A stretch of 64,000 bases of DNA from a bacterium. Its GTDB lineage: Bacteria; Actinomycetota; Acidimicrobiia; Acidimicrobiales; Bin134. The translations under genes and the position numbers were made by a program. The notes under the pieces were generated by a model. The model made no database searches and was not told the DNA's origin. It saw nothing but the letters and a program-made list of their open reading frames with translations. Below are positions 30,995 to 40,183 of this stretch, piece after piece (positions within the stretch are counted from its first letter, which is position 1; each line of letters starts with the position of its first letter). Location of the stretch: assembly GCA_026708015.1 (NCBI GenBank), contig JAPOVT010000003.1, positions 157,228 through 221,227 of the forward strand, in the 5' to 3' direction.

Positions 30995-32709
30995 GCATCA
31001 CCATTTCCACCGCCGGCCATGTGGATCACGGAAAGTCCACGCTGGTGGAGGCGCTCACCGGAGTTGATCCCGACCGGTTTGCCGAGGAGAAGGCCCGAGG
31101 CCTGACCATCGACTTGGGCTTCGGTTCTGCGCCATTGCCCTCGGGGCGGTCGGTGTCGATCATCGATGTGCCCGGGCACGAGCGGTTCATTCGCAACATG
31201 CTGGCCGGGGTCGGCGCGGTAGATGCCTGCCTATTCGTGGTGGCGGCCAACGAGGGGTGGATGCCCCAATCCGAGGAGCACCTTCGCATACTGGAATTGC
31301 TGGGGGTGTCCCACGGGCTGATCGCGTTGACCAAAGTGGGACTGTGCGACGCCGACATCTCGGAGTTGGCCCGCCTGGAGGTGGAGGAGCGAGTAGAGGA
31401 CACGTTCTTGGCCGGTGCGCCGGTGGTGGAGACCGACGTAGTGGACGACCTGGGCATTGACGATTTGCGAGCCGGGTTGGACGATTTGGTGGACCGGACT
31501 CCCGCGGCCGCCGACCTGCGAAGGCCAAGGCTGTGGGTTGACCGGGCATTCGCGGCCCGGGGCGCGGGCACGGTGGTGACTGGCACGCTCACCGGAGGGC
31601 AAATCCGAGTAGACGACGAGCTGGTGCTCAGGCCCCGGGGTGCTGCGGTGAGAGTGAGGGCCTTGCAGAGTCACCACAGCCAGCGAACCAAGATCGGACC
31701 GGGCAACCGGGTGGCGGTCAACCTGTCAGGAGTCGGCCATCAAGAGGTGGTCCGCGGCGATGTTCTGGTGAGAGCCGGGCAGTGGCATCTGACCAACCGG
31801 TTCGACGCCTCCCTAACCGTACTGAGCACGCTGGATCACGAGGTTTCCCGCCGGGGGGCACATGCCATCTACGTCGGGGCGTGTGAATTGCCGGCCCGCA
31901 TGCGCATCCTCGGGTTGGAGGCGCTGTCACCGGGCGAGGCCGGGCTTGTTCGGCTTCATCTCCCCCAGCGGCTGCCACTGCTGCCCGGAGACCGATTCGT
32001 ATTGCGGGAAAGCGGCCGGGCCGAGACCATTGGGGGTGGAACCGTTCTCGATATCGACCCGGTGCTGGCGGCTTCAAGGGCCAGGCCCGACCTGTCGGTC
32101 GACCGGGTAGTGGCCGAGCGGGGTTGGGTGGAAGCCGAGCGGTTGGCCCTGTTGACCGGACAGCGGCGCGAACCCGATGTCGGTCGCTGGGTGGTGAGTC
32201 TGACCGTGCTTGATGAGGCCAAGGCTCGGCTTCGCGCCGCGGTGGATGATGCCGGTCCCCTGGGCCTGGACATCGCCGGCTTGGACGAGAAAGACCGGGC
32301 AGTGCTGAGCCTCATGGAGGAAATGGCCACCGAAGGCGGTCGAGTTCGCCCTATCGGTCAATCGGATCCGTTTGAAAACCACCGGTACACCGCTGCGCTG
32401 GAGGCAGCTCCCTTCACCCCGCCCGATCCCGAAGCTGTGGGCGTGGACCGGAGTGAAGTGCGGGAGCTGGTGAAGCGGGGAGTGATTGTAGAGCAGGATG
32501 GGGTGTTCTTCGCGGCCTCAACGCTGGTGGCAGCCCGATCAGCGGTGGCCGAGATGCTGGCCGATCAGCCCGACGGGGTAACGGTGGCAGAAGTGCGGGA
32601 GCGCTTGGCGACCACGCGCAAGTACGCCTTGCCGTTGCTGGCTTGGCTCGACGGGCAGGGAGCAACTCGCCGAAGAGGTGATGTGAGAATCGCCGGGCCT
32701 CGCCTTTGA
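30991..32709 (+). CDS. selB: Selenocysteine-specific elongation factor
   Basis: Brings Sec-tRNA to UGA codons marked by a SECIS hairpin. 572 residues: GTPase domain with G1 GHVDHGKST (8-16), G2 RGLTIDLGF and G3 DVPGHERF; EF-Tu-like barrels to about 360; then winged-helix repeats to the end that would bind SECIS RNA. The G4 position reads TKVG instead of the usual (N/T)KxD, so the Asp that reads guanine is missing in this alignment. Translationally coupled to selA. Convergent with whiB 11 bp later. Confidence 0.95.
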   Translation: MSITISTAGHVDHGKSTLVEALTGVDPDRFAEEKARGLTIDLGFGSAPLPSGRSVSIIDVPGHERFIRNMLAGVGAVDACLFVVAANEGWMPQSEEHLRILELLGVSHGLIALTKVGLCDADISELARLEVEERVEDTFLAGAPVVETDVVDDLGIDDLRAGLDDLVDRTPAAADLRRPRLWVDRAFAARGAGTVVTGTLTGGQIRVDDELVLRPRGAAVRVRALQSHHSQRTKIGPGNRVAVNLSGVGHQEVVRGDVLVRAGQWHLTNRFDASLTVLSTLDHEVSRRGAHAIYVGACELPARMRILGLEALSPGEAGLVRLHLPQRLPLLPGDRFVLRESGRAETIGGGTVLDIDPVLAASRARPDLSVDRVVAERGWVEAERLALLTGQRREPDVGRWVVSLTVLDEAKARLRAAVDDAGPLGLDIAGLDEKDRAVLSLMEEMATEGGRVRPIGQSDPFENHRYTAALEAAPFTPPDPEAVGVDRSEVRELVKRGVIVEQDGVFFAASTLVAARSAVAEMLADQPDGVTVAEVRERLATTRKYALPLLAWLDGQGATRRRGDVRIAGPRL

Positions 32710-32720
32710 CGAGGCAGAGA

Positions 32721-32984
32721 TCAATTCCGACGTCGGCTGAGGATCTCCCGGCGCTCCAACTCGTTGAGCCCACCCCAGATACCGTGCTGTTCCCGGATTT
32801 TCAGGGCATATTCACGGCACTCTTCAATCACACTGCATTCCTCGCAAATGGCCTTGGCCCGGCCTTCCCGCTCGAGCTTCTCTTCCTTGCGCTCAAACGA
32901 CGGAGGCGGGAAGAACACAGCCGCGTGCGGCCCACGACAGGCTGCCTTTACTTGCCAGGCCCTTTCGTTGGTGACGGCGCTCAC
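32721..32984 (-). CDS. WhiB-family [4Fe-4S] transcriptional regulator
   Basis: 87 residues with the four cluster cysteines: Cys16, then CEEC (48-51) and Cys57. The turn GIWGGL (about 69-74) and the basic tail RRREN-like end (SRRRN) are typical of WhiB proteins, which bind sigma factors and DNA. Actinobacteria-specific family. GTG start with an AGGGGG ribosome site upstream. Paralogue type is not assigned. No partner gene nearby. Confidence 0.93.
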   Translation of the reverse strand: MSAVTNERAWQVKAACRGPHAAVFFPPPSFERKEEKLEREGRAKAICEECSVIEECREYALKIREQHGIWGGLNELERREILSRRRN

Positions 32985-33101
32985 TCTTGACTACCCCCTT
33001 TTGGCGGACCTTATAGGCGAAGTTCGCCGCGCACAAGATGAGGGCAATGCAAGTGAGAACCGATCTTGACGATTTTTCTCGACTCTGAGACGACCGTGGC
33101 T

Positions 33102-34499
33102 CTAACGACGGCGCTCTCGGTAGTCGCGAGCTGCCCCTTCAAGGGGCTCCACTTCTAGCCACAAGCCGTCGATTTCAATCACCCTGACCTGGTCGCCAGC
33201 AGTGACCGGCGTGGCCCGATTGCATCGAGCCCGCCACAGCGCACCCCGAATTCGCACCACTCCGTCGGGAGAGACGTCCTCGACCACTTCACCCAACTCG
33301 CCGACCATCCAGTCCCGGCCAATGGTGGGCGTGGAGAAGCGAGTGCGCACCATCGACGGCATCCCTGAAAACATGGCCACCGCCACCGCCCCGGTCATCA
33401 CCACCATGGGAATCCACGACATGGACACGCCGTCGTAGAGCCACCAGGTTCCCGCGGCGAACATGACCATTCCGGCACTGGTCCAAAAGCGGGGCACCGA
33501 CGTTTGGATGTCGATGCCGAACGCCACCATCGAGGCGACCAGGAGCGCCAACGCCCAGGTGTTGTGGGGCAGCACCGACAGCCCGTAGCCGGCCAAGATG
33601 AACAACACCGCGCCCAAGACCCCGGCCACCCCGATACCCGCGGTGAAAAACTCGAACAGCATGAGTCCCATGCCGATGGTCAGCAGCAGATAGGCGACCG
33701 GCGGGCTGGCCACGGTGTGGAACAGTTGGTGGGCCAGCGACAAGCCTCGGAATTGAACCTGGGTGACTGGTTCCAGACGAGGCTGGCCGTCCACGTTGAC
33801 CAAGTTGGAGGCAAAGCCGAGGTGGTCGAGGTCGACCAAGAAGTCGCCAATGAGCGGGGCCACGCACTGCTCAACTTCGGGGGGGACTCGCACGGTTTGG
33901 GGGTCGAAGGGGATGCCAGCCTCGTTGTACCGGTCGCGAAGATCGTCGATGGTACGCGGTTCGCAGGCGATCACCCCTTCGGAGATGAGTTCTCTCCAGC
34001 CGAGCCTGTGGTCTCTGATCAGATCTTGTTTGGCCCAGGCCACGGGATATTCGGCCAGCATCGGGAGCGGAATGCCGAGATCGCCCACGTTGGTGCCGGG
34101 GGCGATGCCCACTTCATCGGCAATGGCAAAGAGCTGAGCCACCTTGCCTTCCAAAGAAGAGCCGTTCGGACCGACCCAAACCGCGATGGGCACCGGTGAG
34201 GCGGCGATGGATTCGGCCAGCTCGCCCAAGCGCTGGTCGGACACCACAGAGCGATTGCTGTCAACCCTGAAGACAAGGAGGGTGGCGTCCGCGTCGGCCA
34301 CATCATTTACCGAGTCCTCGATGAGTTCGGCCATCACCGGATCCAGCAAGCCGGTGACCTCCACCACCACGGCCAAACCGGCATCGGTTGCTCCGTTGGA
34401 CTGCGCGGCCGCCGATCCCACTCCGGCCAGGCCGACAGCAGTCAGGATGCCGCCTCCCACGAGGCAGGCAGCAGCCAACTTCAATCGCGGTGATCGCAC
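33102..34499 (-). CDS. NfeD-like membrane protein with ClpP-like periplasmic domain
   Basis: 465 residues. A signal-like N-terminus (about 5-32, ending GVGSAAAQ) is followed by a ClpP/crotonase-like domain with VVEVTGLLDPVMAELI (about 45-60) and PVPIAVWVGPNGSS (about 103-116), then four to five membrane segments (about 275-395). A C-terminal NfeD OB-fold shows MVGELGEVVEDVSPDGVVRIRGALWRA. The fold resembles NfeD1b/SPFH-partner proteases, but the Ser-Lys dyad is not evident to me, so protease activity is uncertain. Same strand as the STAS gene 7 bp upstream, suggesting one transcript. Confidence 0.8.
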   Translation of the reverse strand: MRSPRLKLAAACLVGGGILTAVGLAGVGSAAAQSNGATDAGLAVVVEVTGLLDPVMAELIEDSVNDVADADATLLVFRVDSNRSVVSDQRLGELAESIAASPVPIAVWVGPNGSSLEGKVAQLFAIADEVGIAPGTNVGDLGIPLPMLAEYPVAWAKQDLIRDHRLGWRELISEGVIACEPRTIDDLRDRYNEAGIPFDPQTVRVPPEVEQCVAPLIGDFLVDLDHLGFASNLVNVDGQPRLEPVTQVQFRGLSLAHQLFHTVASPPVAYLLLTIGMGLMLFEFFTAGIGVAGVLGAVLFILAGYGLSVLPHNTWALALLVASMVAFGIDIQTSVPRFWTSAGMVMFAAGTWWLYDGVSMSWIPMVVMTGAVAVAMFSGMPSMVRTRFSTPTIGRDWMVGELGEVVEDVSPDGVVRIRGALWRARCNRATPVTAGDQVRVIEIDGLWLEVEPLEGAARDYRERRR

Positions 34500-34506
34500 T
34501 GTTGTC

Positions 34507-34863
34507 TTACAACGCCTCGGGGGAGTCGGTGTCCAGCAGCGATGTCAGCGCTTCCTCTGGGGTTTCGGCCACCGGAACGATTCGGTCGAACCCGGTGGTA
34601 TGCAGCAGTCGAGCCAGTGCACCCTCTCCACAGGCCACGACGACCTCGCCGTCAGAATCTCGGATCCGCCGAATGCCACCGATCAGTGCACCCAAGCCAG
34701 CCGAATCCATAAACGGAACCGATCCCAGGTCGATGAGTAGTCGGGGCTCAAGGGCTAGGTCGCCGATCCGTTCCCGGAATTGGGCCACGGTGTAGGCGTC
34801 GATCTCGCCTTGGGGACGAAGCACCGTGTGGGTGTCCAGATTTTCGACTTCGATCTCGAGCAC
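34507..34863 (-). CDS. STAS-domain anti-sigma factor antagonist
   Basis: A 118-residue SpoIIAA/RsbV-type protein. The STAS core shows GEIDAYTVAQFRERI and VPFMDSAGLGALIG, with the phosphorylatable Ser at about 53 in DSAGLG. In partner switching, the dephosphorylated form binds an anti-sigma kinase and frees a sigma factor. A second STAS protein and a kinase-fold anti-sigma protein lie at 46173-46963; whether they interact is unknown. GTG start, first gene before the NfeD-like gene. Confidence 0.88.
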   Translation of the reverse strand: MLEIEVENLDTHTVLRPQGEIDAYTVAQFRERIGDLALEPRLLIDLGSVPFMDSAGLGALIGGIRRIRDSDGEVVVACGEGALARLLHTTGFDRIVPVAETPEEALTSLLDTDSPEAL

Positions 34864-34985
34864 AGTGCCTCCCCTTGACCGCCCCCGATGCTAACGCGGG
34901 ACAGCCCAAATGCCATCGGCCAGCCACATATCCAAGGAGGTCCGTCAGCACGCTGTGTTGACATCGATTTGGATACCATCGGAGC

Positions 34986-35351
34986 GTGACGCATGTGCTC
35001 TTGGCCACCGACAGCGATTCTGTGTTCAACACGGTAGATGCTGCTTTGGGCAGCGATACATCCGAAATCAGCAGGGTTCGAGCTGGTGTGGAGGTGCTGG
35101 ACGCGGTGCGGGAGCAAGAACCTGATGTGGTGATATGCGATCTTCAGATCGGCAACATGGGGGGGATGGCCACTTGCCTGGATCTTCGCATGGAGGCGGA
35201 GATGGGGCGGGTGCCGGAGACTCGGGTCTTGATGCTGTTGGATCGGGAGGCTGATGTGTATCTGGCGAAGCAGGCTCGGTCTGATGGGTGGATTGTGAAG
35301 CCTTTGGATGCGGTGAGTGTGCAGCGGGCGGTTGCTGCGGTTTTGGACTGA
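34986..35351 (+). CDS. Stand-alone response-regulator receiver protein
   Basis: 121 residues of CheY fold: acidic start MTHVLLATDSD, phosphoacceptor Asp52 in VVICDLQIGNMGGM, and the conserved Lys in WIVKPLDA (about 104). There is no output domain. GTG start 122 bp from the divergent STAS gene. No kinase nearby. tRNA-Pro follows 19 bp downstream. Confidence 0.85.
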   Translation: MTHVLLATDSDSVFNTVDAALGSDTSEISRVRAGVEVLDAVREQEPDVVICDLQIGNMGGMATCLDLRMEAEMGRVPETRVLMLLDREADVYLAKQARSDGWIVKPLDAVSVQRAVAAVLD

Positions 35352-35370
35352 ACCGATATATTTGAGCGGA

Positions 35371-35444
<74 letters not shown>

Positions 35445-35490
35445 CCCAGCTTTTGGCCTTTTTGGCTAGTGTTCGCTTAGGGAGGCCGAC

Positions 35491-36777
35491 ATGAGCGAGC
35501 GCTATTTGGTGATTTCTTCGGACTGCCATGCGGGGCTGCCGAATCTGGAGTACCGGGACTACTTGGAATCGAAGTACCACGATGCTTTCGATGACTTCAT
35601 GGTTCAGCGGGCCGCGATCCGCACCCAGGGCAACATCATGGGGAATACCGAGTTCGAAGAGGAGTGGTTTGGCGAGAATGAGGAGGGGCTGCGAGGGGCT
35701 TGGAACGCGGCTCGGCGGGATGCGGAACTGGACGGCGACGGCGTCGCCGGCGAGGTGATCTTCCCCGATGCCGATGCGGTCACCGGGGGTGCTTCGGCGC
35801 CGTTCGGCGCCGGGCTGGGCATGTCGTTCGCCGAAGACCCCGAGTTGCTGTTGGCCGGGGCTCGGGCCCACAACCGTTGGTTAGCCGACCTGTGCAACGA
35901 CAGTCCCGAGCGGCGGGCCGGAGTGGCGGTGGTGCCGATCATCGCCGACGTGGACGCCGCGGTGGCCGAGATTGCCCGAGCCCGGGAATCGGGGCTGCGG
36001 GGCGGAATCCTTATCGCCTCGATGTGGAACGAGGGCCCTGGCTATCACGAGCGCCGCTACGACCCGATCTGGGCCGCCTGTCAAGACCTGGAGATGCCGG
36101 TTCACACCCACTCGGGAGCGGCTCCTCGCAGCGATTACGGCACCGGCCCCGGATTCATCGGCATGTACGTGGCCGAAGTGCGGTGGTGGACCACCCGTCC
36201 GCTGTGGTTCTTGCTGTATTCCGGGGTGTTCGAGCGGTACCCGGGGCTGCGCTATGCGATTACGGAGTGCGGCTGTTTTTGGGCCGCCGACCTGCTGTGG
36301 ACCATGGACGCCACTTATTCCCGGGAGCAAGGCGGGGCGCAAAAGTTGGCCGCCGACGCCTATAGCCATCTGAGTTTGCGGCCCAGCGATTATTTCGACC
36401 GCAACTGTGCCATCGGTGCGGCGAGCACCAAGCGCCGGGAACTGGCCCGGCGATTCGAGATCGGCGTGGGCAACATCATGTGGGGCAATGACTTTCCCCA
36501 TCCCGAGGGAACGTGGCCCCACACCCGCAAGGCCCTGGCCGAGGCATTCTGGGACATTCCCGCTGACGACACTGCGGCCATCCTGGGTCTGAACGCCGCC
36601 GAGTTCTACGGCTTCGACACTGAGGCACTGGCTCCGCTGGTCGACAGAATCGGTCCGACCCCCGAGGAGTTGGGGCAAACCGACCCGGCAGAGACCTCCC
36701 AAAAGTGGGAAGCGCTCGCCGCGGCGGGACGGCCGTGGATCACTGGGGTTGAGGCGGTTCCTTTGGCGATGGATTAG
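35491..36777 (+). CDS. Amidohydrolase-2 family metal-dependent hydrolase
   Basis: 428 residues of TIM-barrel amidohydrolase type (ACMSD-like). Visible are SSDCHAG at the N-terminus, the barrel segment MPVHTHSGAAP, AITECGCFW and the C-terminal GNDFPHPEGTWPHT containing the conserved Asp. Such proteins hydrolyse or decarboxylate aromatic and other ring compounds and are expanded in Acidimicrobiia; substrate not predictable. Its 3' end overlaps the convergent SDR gene by 38 bp. Related to the amidohydrolase at 38913. Confidence 0.85.
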   Translation: MSERYLVISSDCHAGLPNLEYRDYLESKYHDAFDDFMVQRAAIRTQGNIMGNTEFEEEWFGENEEGLRGAWNAARRDAELDGDGVAGEVIFPDADAVTGGASAPFGAGLGMSFAEDPELLLAGARAHNRWLADLCNDSPERRAGVAVVPIIADVDAAVAEIARARESGLRGGILIASMWNEGPGYHERRYDPIWAACQDLEMPVHTHSGAAPRSDYGTGPGFIGMYVAEVRWWTTRPLWFLLYSGVFERYPGLRYAITECGCFWAADLLWTMDATYSREQGGAQKLAADAYSHLSLRPSDYFDRNCAIGAASTKRRELARRFEIGVGNIMWGNDFPHPEGTWPHTRKALAEAFWDIPADDTAAILGLNAAEFYGFDTEALAPLVDRIGPTPEELGQTDPAETSQKWEALAAAGRPWITGVEAVPLAMD

Positions 36778-37678
36778 GGGACTCGAATGCCGGCATCACC
36801 GTTTCGCGCATGTGGTGGTTGGTTGATGTGGGGACGGTGTAGTTGGTTAGATCCATGACCTGACCCCAGTGGTCGCGGTAGGACTCAGGGGTGGGATCGA
36901 GATCGGTGTGGCCTTGGGTGGCGACCCAAGCGAGGCGGGCCATTCGAGGACCATCCACGGTGAAGCTCTCGCCGTTAGCGGGGCAGTCTTCGTGGGCCAG
37001 CCAGATCACGGCGGGGGCGACGTTTTCGGGGTGCATGTGGGTGTCGATAACGGGGCCGAACTCGTCGCCTGAGCGATCGGGACTTGGAGCGGTCACGGCC
37101 CAGGGCAGCACGCAATTGACCTGCACACCGTGGTATCCACCTTCCCGGCCCAATGTGCGGGTCAACCTCATGATTCCGGCCTTGCAGGCAGCATAAGCGG
37201 ACTGGCCCCGCAGGCCCCACACCGCCCCGGACGCAACGTTCACCACCCGGCCATAACCCTGCTCCACCATTGCGGGCCACAGCGGCCACAGCACATGGCA
37301 GGACCCGAGCAGGTGGATGGCGATCATCTCATCGAACAGCTCTGGGCCGCTCTCCGGGGTCATGTCCACAAATTCGGCGGCTCGATTGACTCCGGCGTTG
37401 TTGATCACGATGTGTACCGGGCCGAACGCATCTCGAGCCCGTTCGGCGAGGCCAACCCCACCGTCAGGGTTGGTCACGCTGTGGTGGTCGGCGATGGCAG
37501 CGCCCCCGAATGCGCTGATCTCGTCAACCACCTGGTCGGCGGCTTCGGGAACAATGTCGTTCACCACCACTTGCGCTCCCCGCTCGGCCAGCAGCTTGGC
37601 GTAGGCCCGGCCCAATCCCTGTCCCGCGCCGGTGACTATTGCGGTGCGCCCGTCGAAGCGAAGCGGGGGCTGAGCCAT
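36740..37678 (-). CDS. Short-chain dehydrogenase/reductase
   Basis: 312-residue NAD(P)-dependent oxidoreductase. Nucleotide-binding TGAGQGLG at 16-23, NNAG at about 93, catalytic Ser in VNVASGAVWG, and YAACK catalytic Tyr-Lys. The C-terminal 60 residues beyond the core SDR resemble the tail of the peroxisomal-type 3-hydroxyacyl-CoA dehydrogenase SDRs. Third gene of a minus-strand group with amidohydrolase and CoA-transferase; the start overlaps the CoA-transferase stop by 1 nt. Likely one catabolic pathway. Confidence 0.9.
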   Translation of the reverse strand: MAQPPLRFDGRTAIVTGAGQGLGRAYAKLLAERGAQVVVNDIVPEAADQVVDEISAFGGAAIADHHSVTNPDGGVGLAERARDAFGPVHIVINNAGVNRAAEFVDMTPESGPELFDEMIAIHLLGSCHVLWPLWPAMVEQGYGRVVNVASGAVWGLRGQSAYAACKAGIMRLTRTLGREGGYHGVQVNCVLPWAVTAPSPDRSGDEFGPVIDTHMHPENVAPAVIWLAHEDCPANGESFTVDGPRMARLAWVATQGHTDLDPTPESYRDHWGQVMDLTNYTVPTSTNHHMRETVMPAFESPNPSPKEPPQPQ

Positions 37679-38916
37679 CAGCCGATGACGCCGTCGGCTC
37701 TGAGCTCAGCCAGCGCTGCCTCGTCCAAGCCGAGTTCGGCAGCCAGCACCTCGTCGGTGTGCTCGCCCAACCACGGTGGGCGAAAGTCGGGACCCTCGCT
37801 GACTGCCGACATCTTGACCGGATTCCCCGGGGTGAGCACCGGCGCGTCGGAATCGGGGCGGGGGATCTCCACCATCATGTGGCGGGCTGCGACATGGGGA
37901 TCGTCGATCACGTCGGGAGCCTCGAACACCGGAGCGGCGGCCAGTCCGGCCGCAGCTAAGTCGTTGGCCGCTTCGACGGTCGTGCGGTCACCGGCCCAGG
38001 TCCGAACCGCGGCCCGGATCTCATCTAGATTCTCCCGCCATCCGTCGCGCGTTGAAAACCGCTCGTCTTCCAGCCATTCGGGTCGGCCGATGAGATGGCA
38101 GAGGCGCTCAAACTGATGCTCCCGGCCAATCTGCATCACCAGTTCCCCAGAGTCGATGGGGAAGCCGTCGTTGATGATTGGAGTGGGAACCCGGGGATCG
38201 GCCCCTAGCGACCAGTAGTTGGGCACCATGTCGCCAAAGGCCACCATGGCATCGAACATGGCAATGTCCACATGCTGGCCATGACCGTGCCGCTCCCGCT
38301 GCCGTAGGGCCATGAGAACTCCGATGACGCCATAGAGACCCGTGCCGGTGTCGCCCAGCGCTCCTACCGGGGACACCTTCACGTTCTCGCCGTCGGCCCG
38401 GTTGATGGCGTAGAGGCCGCCCATGGCCTCGGCAATGGGAGCGTAGGCCGGCCAGTGCCCGTAGGGAGACTCGCCCAGGTTCCCGAACCCCGACACTGAC
38501 AGATAGATCAGGCCGGGATGCACCTGAGATAGGTCGTTGTAGCCCAAGCCGCTCTTGTCCAGCGTTCCGGGCTTGAGGTTCTCGGCTAGCACATCGAAGT
38601 TGGGGATCATTTGGCGGATGAGGTCGATGGCCTTGGAGTTCTTCAAATCCATGCCCACCGAGCGCTTGCTGAGGTTGTTGCGCAGATAGGTTCCGCCCAC
38701 CGGCCGACCCTCGGGATCGGCGATGGTCGGGGTCGAGCCCCGGCCCAGGTCGCCTCGCACCGGGTGCTCGATCTTGACCACCTCCGCACCCATGCGAGCC
38801 ATGAGCTGGGTGGCGTAGGGGAGCGACTGCATCTGCTCGATGGCGAGGATGCGGATGCCGTCGAGCGGCTTTCCGTTGCTGTCGAGCTGGGGAGCGGTGA
38901 TGTCGCCGACTCTCAC
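37678..38916 (-). CDS. CaiB/BaiF-type (class III) CoA-transferase
   Basis: 412 residues. The N-terminal half shows GIRILAIEQMQSLPYATQLMARMGAEVVKIE and GRGSTPTIADPEG; then DLKNSKAIDLIRQM, and VSGFG before the catalytic region. Class III enzymes move CoA between carboxylic acids. Overlaps the upstream amidohydrolase by 4 nt and the SDR by 1 nt, so the three are translationally coupled: amidohydrolase, CoA-transferase, SDR. Suggests activation and oxidation of an organic acid; substrate unknown. Confidence 0.9.
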   Translation of the reverse strand: MRVGDITAPQLDSNGKPLDGIRILAIEQMQSLPYATQLMARMGAEVVKIEHPVRGDLGRGSTPTIADPEGRPVGGTYLRNNLSKRSVGMDLKNSKAIDLIRQMIPNFDVLAENLKPGTLDKSGLGYNDLSQVHPGLIYLSVSGFGNLGESPYGHWPAYAPIAEAMGGLYAINRADGENVKVSPVGALGDTGTGLYGVIGVLMALRQRERHGHGQHVDIAMFDAMVAFGDMVPNYWSLGADPRVPTPIINDGFPIDSGELVMQIGREHQFERLCHLIGRPEWLEDERFSTRDGWRENLDEIRAAVRTWAGDRTTVEAANDLAAAGLAAAPVFEAPDVIDDPHVAARHMMVEIPRPDSDAPVLTPGNPVKMSAVSEGPDFRPPWLGEHTDEVLAAELGLDEAALAELRADGVIG

Positions 38917-40016
38917 GGGCTCAGTTCCTGCCCATAGATGCGCAAGGCATTGCCGGCCAAGATGGCGTGGCGTTCGTCGTCAGGAACCCCATCGAAGTGC
39001 TTGTCGATGGTGGTGAGAGAGTCGGGCCAGTCGGAACCGCCGTGAGGGAAGTCGCTGGACCACATCATCTGGGTCACCCCGATGTGGTGGCGATTGAGAA
39101 TGCCGTAATGGTCGGTGATGAATGTTGAGGCGATGTTGGTATCGAAGTAATCGCCGGGCGATCGCTGGATGGGCGCTCGGGTGGCCGGGTTGGCCCGGCG
39201 GAAGCGGTCGTCCATCTGTTCCCGCAGGTAGGGGAACCAAGAACTGTCGGTTTCCACCGCCAAGAACTGGAGTTCGGGATAGCGGTCGAACACGCCGCCC
39301 TCGATGAGCTGGGTGATGCGCACTGGCATGTCGAAGAAGCGCATCGACCCGGTGAGCTTCATCTTGGCCACATCGCCTTGGGCGTGGGTGGCAAAGCCCA
39401 CATGTATAGAAAGAGGCAATCCGGCTTCGGTGGCCGCCGCGAACACCGCGTCGTCATCGGCCGTGAGCACCTCGTCGCCATTGGGCCAGCGCCCGAGCAT
39501 CACCCCCCTGATGCCCGGAAAAGCAGCCACTCGATGCATCTCAGAAACCGCGGTTTCTGCTCCAACATTGGGAAGAATGGCCACCCCCCACAGGCGGTCC
39601 GGGTTGTAGGCGCAGAATTCAGCCAGCCAATCGTTGTAGGCCCGGATGCAGGCAATATGGAAGTCGGCGTCGTCGCGGTGCCACACCAGCTGGTTTCCGA
39701 TCCGGGGGGTGGGGTAGAGGACTTCCAGGTCTACGCCGTCCTGGTCTTGCTCCCCGATTCGGGCAGCCGGGTCATGGCCACCGACTCTCACGTCTTCCCA
39801 GCGGACCCATCCCGAGCGCTGGTCGGCGGGCAGGCCGGCGGAGCAGTTGCCACCGAAGTTGATGGGATCGTGGGCCCCTTCCAGAACCCAGGCATCGCCC
39901 TGGTCGAAGTTCTCCATTCGAGGGGCCCGGTCCTTGTAGCGGGCCGGCACCCGGTCGGCCCACAGTCCGGGCGGCTCGTTCACATGGGAGTCGGCTGACA
40001 CCAGCTGGTACTCCAT
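38913..40016 (-). CDS. Amidohydrolase-2 family metal-dependent hydrolase
   Basis: 367 residues from ATG 40016, which begins the family opening MEYQLVSADSHVNEPPGLW; the open frame runs on to 40109 but without homologous sequence. Features include SADSHV metal motif, PLSIHVGFATH in the barrel, and MMWSSDFPHGGSDWPDS with the conserved Asp and His near the C-terminus. First gene of the minus-strand catabolic group. Probable hydrolase or decarboxylase; substrate unknown. Confidence 0.87.
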   Translation of the reverse strand: MEYQLVSADSHVNEPPGLWADRVPARYKDRAPRMENFDQGDAWVLEGAHDPINFGGNCSAGLPADQRSGWVRWEDVRVGGHDPAARIGEQDQDGVDLEVLYPTPRIGNQLVWHRDDADFHIACIRAYNDWLAEFCAYNPDRLWGVAILPNVGAETAVSEMHRVAAFPGIRGVMLGRWPNGDEVLTADDDAVFAAATEAGLPLSIHVGFATHAQGDVAKMKLTGSMRFFDMPVRITQLIEGGVFDRYPELQFLAVETDSSWFPYLREQMDDRFRRANPATRAPIQRSPGDYFDTNIASTFITDHYGILNRHHIGVTQMMWSSDFPHGGSDWPDSLTTIDKHFDGVPDDERHAILAGNALRIYGQELSP

Positions 40017-40050
40017 CACGCCGACACCGTACCGCCGGGGATGTTGCGGA

Positions 40051-40134
40051 TCACTTTGGTGAGGCAACCGTGAGCGAGCGGCGGGGTAGGGACAGGGCGA
40101 CGAAAACACCCAGAGCCGACAGCACCACCAGCAC
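40051..40134 (-). pseudogene. Short reading frame encoding one hydrophobic segment, probable gene remnant
   Basis: Twenty-seven codons from GTG 40134 give a single membrane-like stretch (MLVVLSALGVFVALSLPRRS) and stop at 40051. It lies in the 167-bp gap downstream of the permease genes. It resembles the final helix and basic tail of a transporter; the in-frame TGA just upstream suggests a decayed C-terminus. It could also be chance. Confidence 0.25.
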
Positions 40135-40183
40135 GGCTCAACCGTACGCGCCCTGGATTGTCAGCTAGCGACGAAACGCTGAG

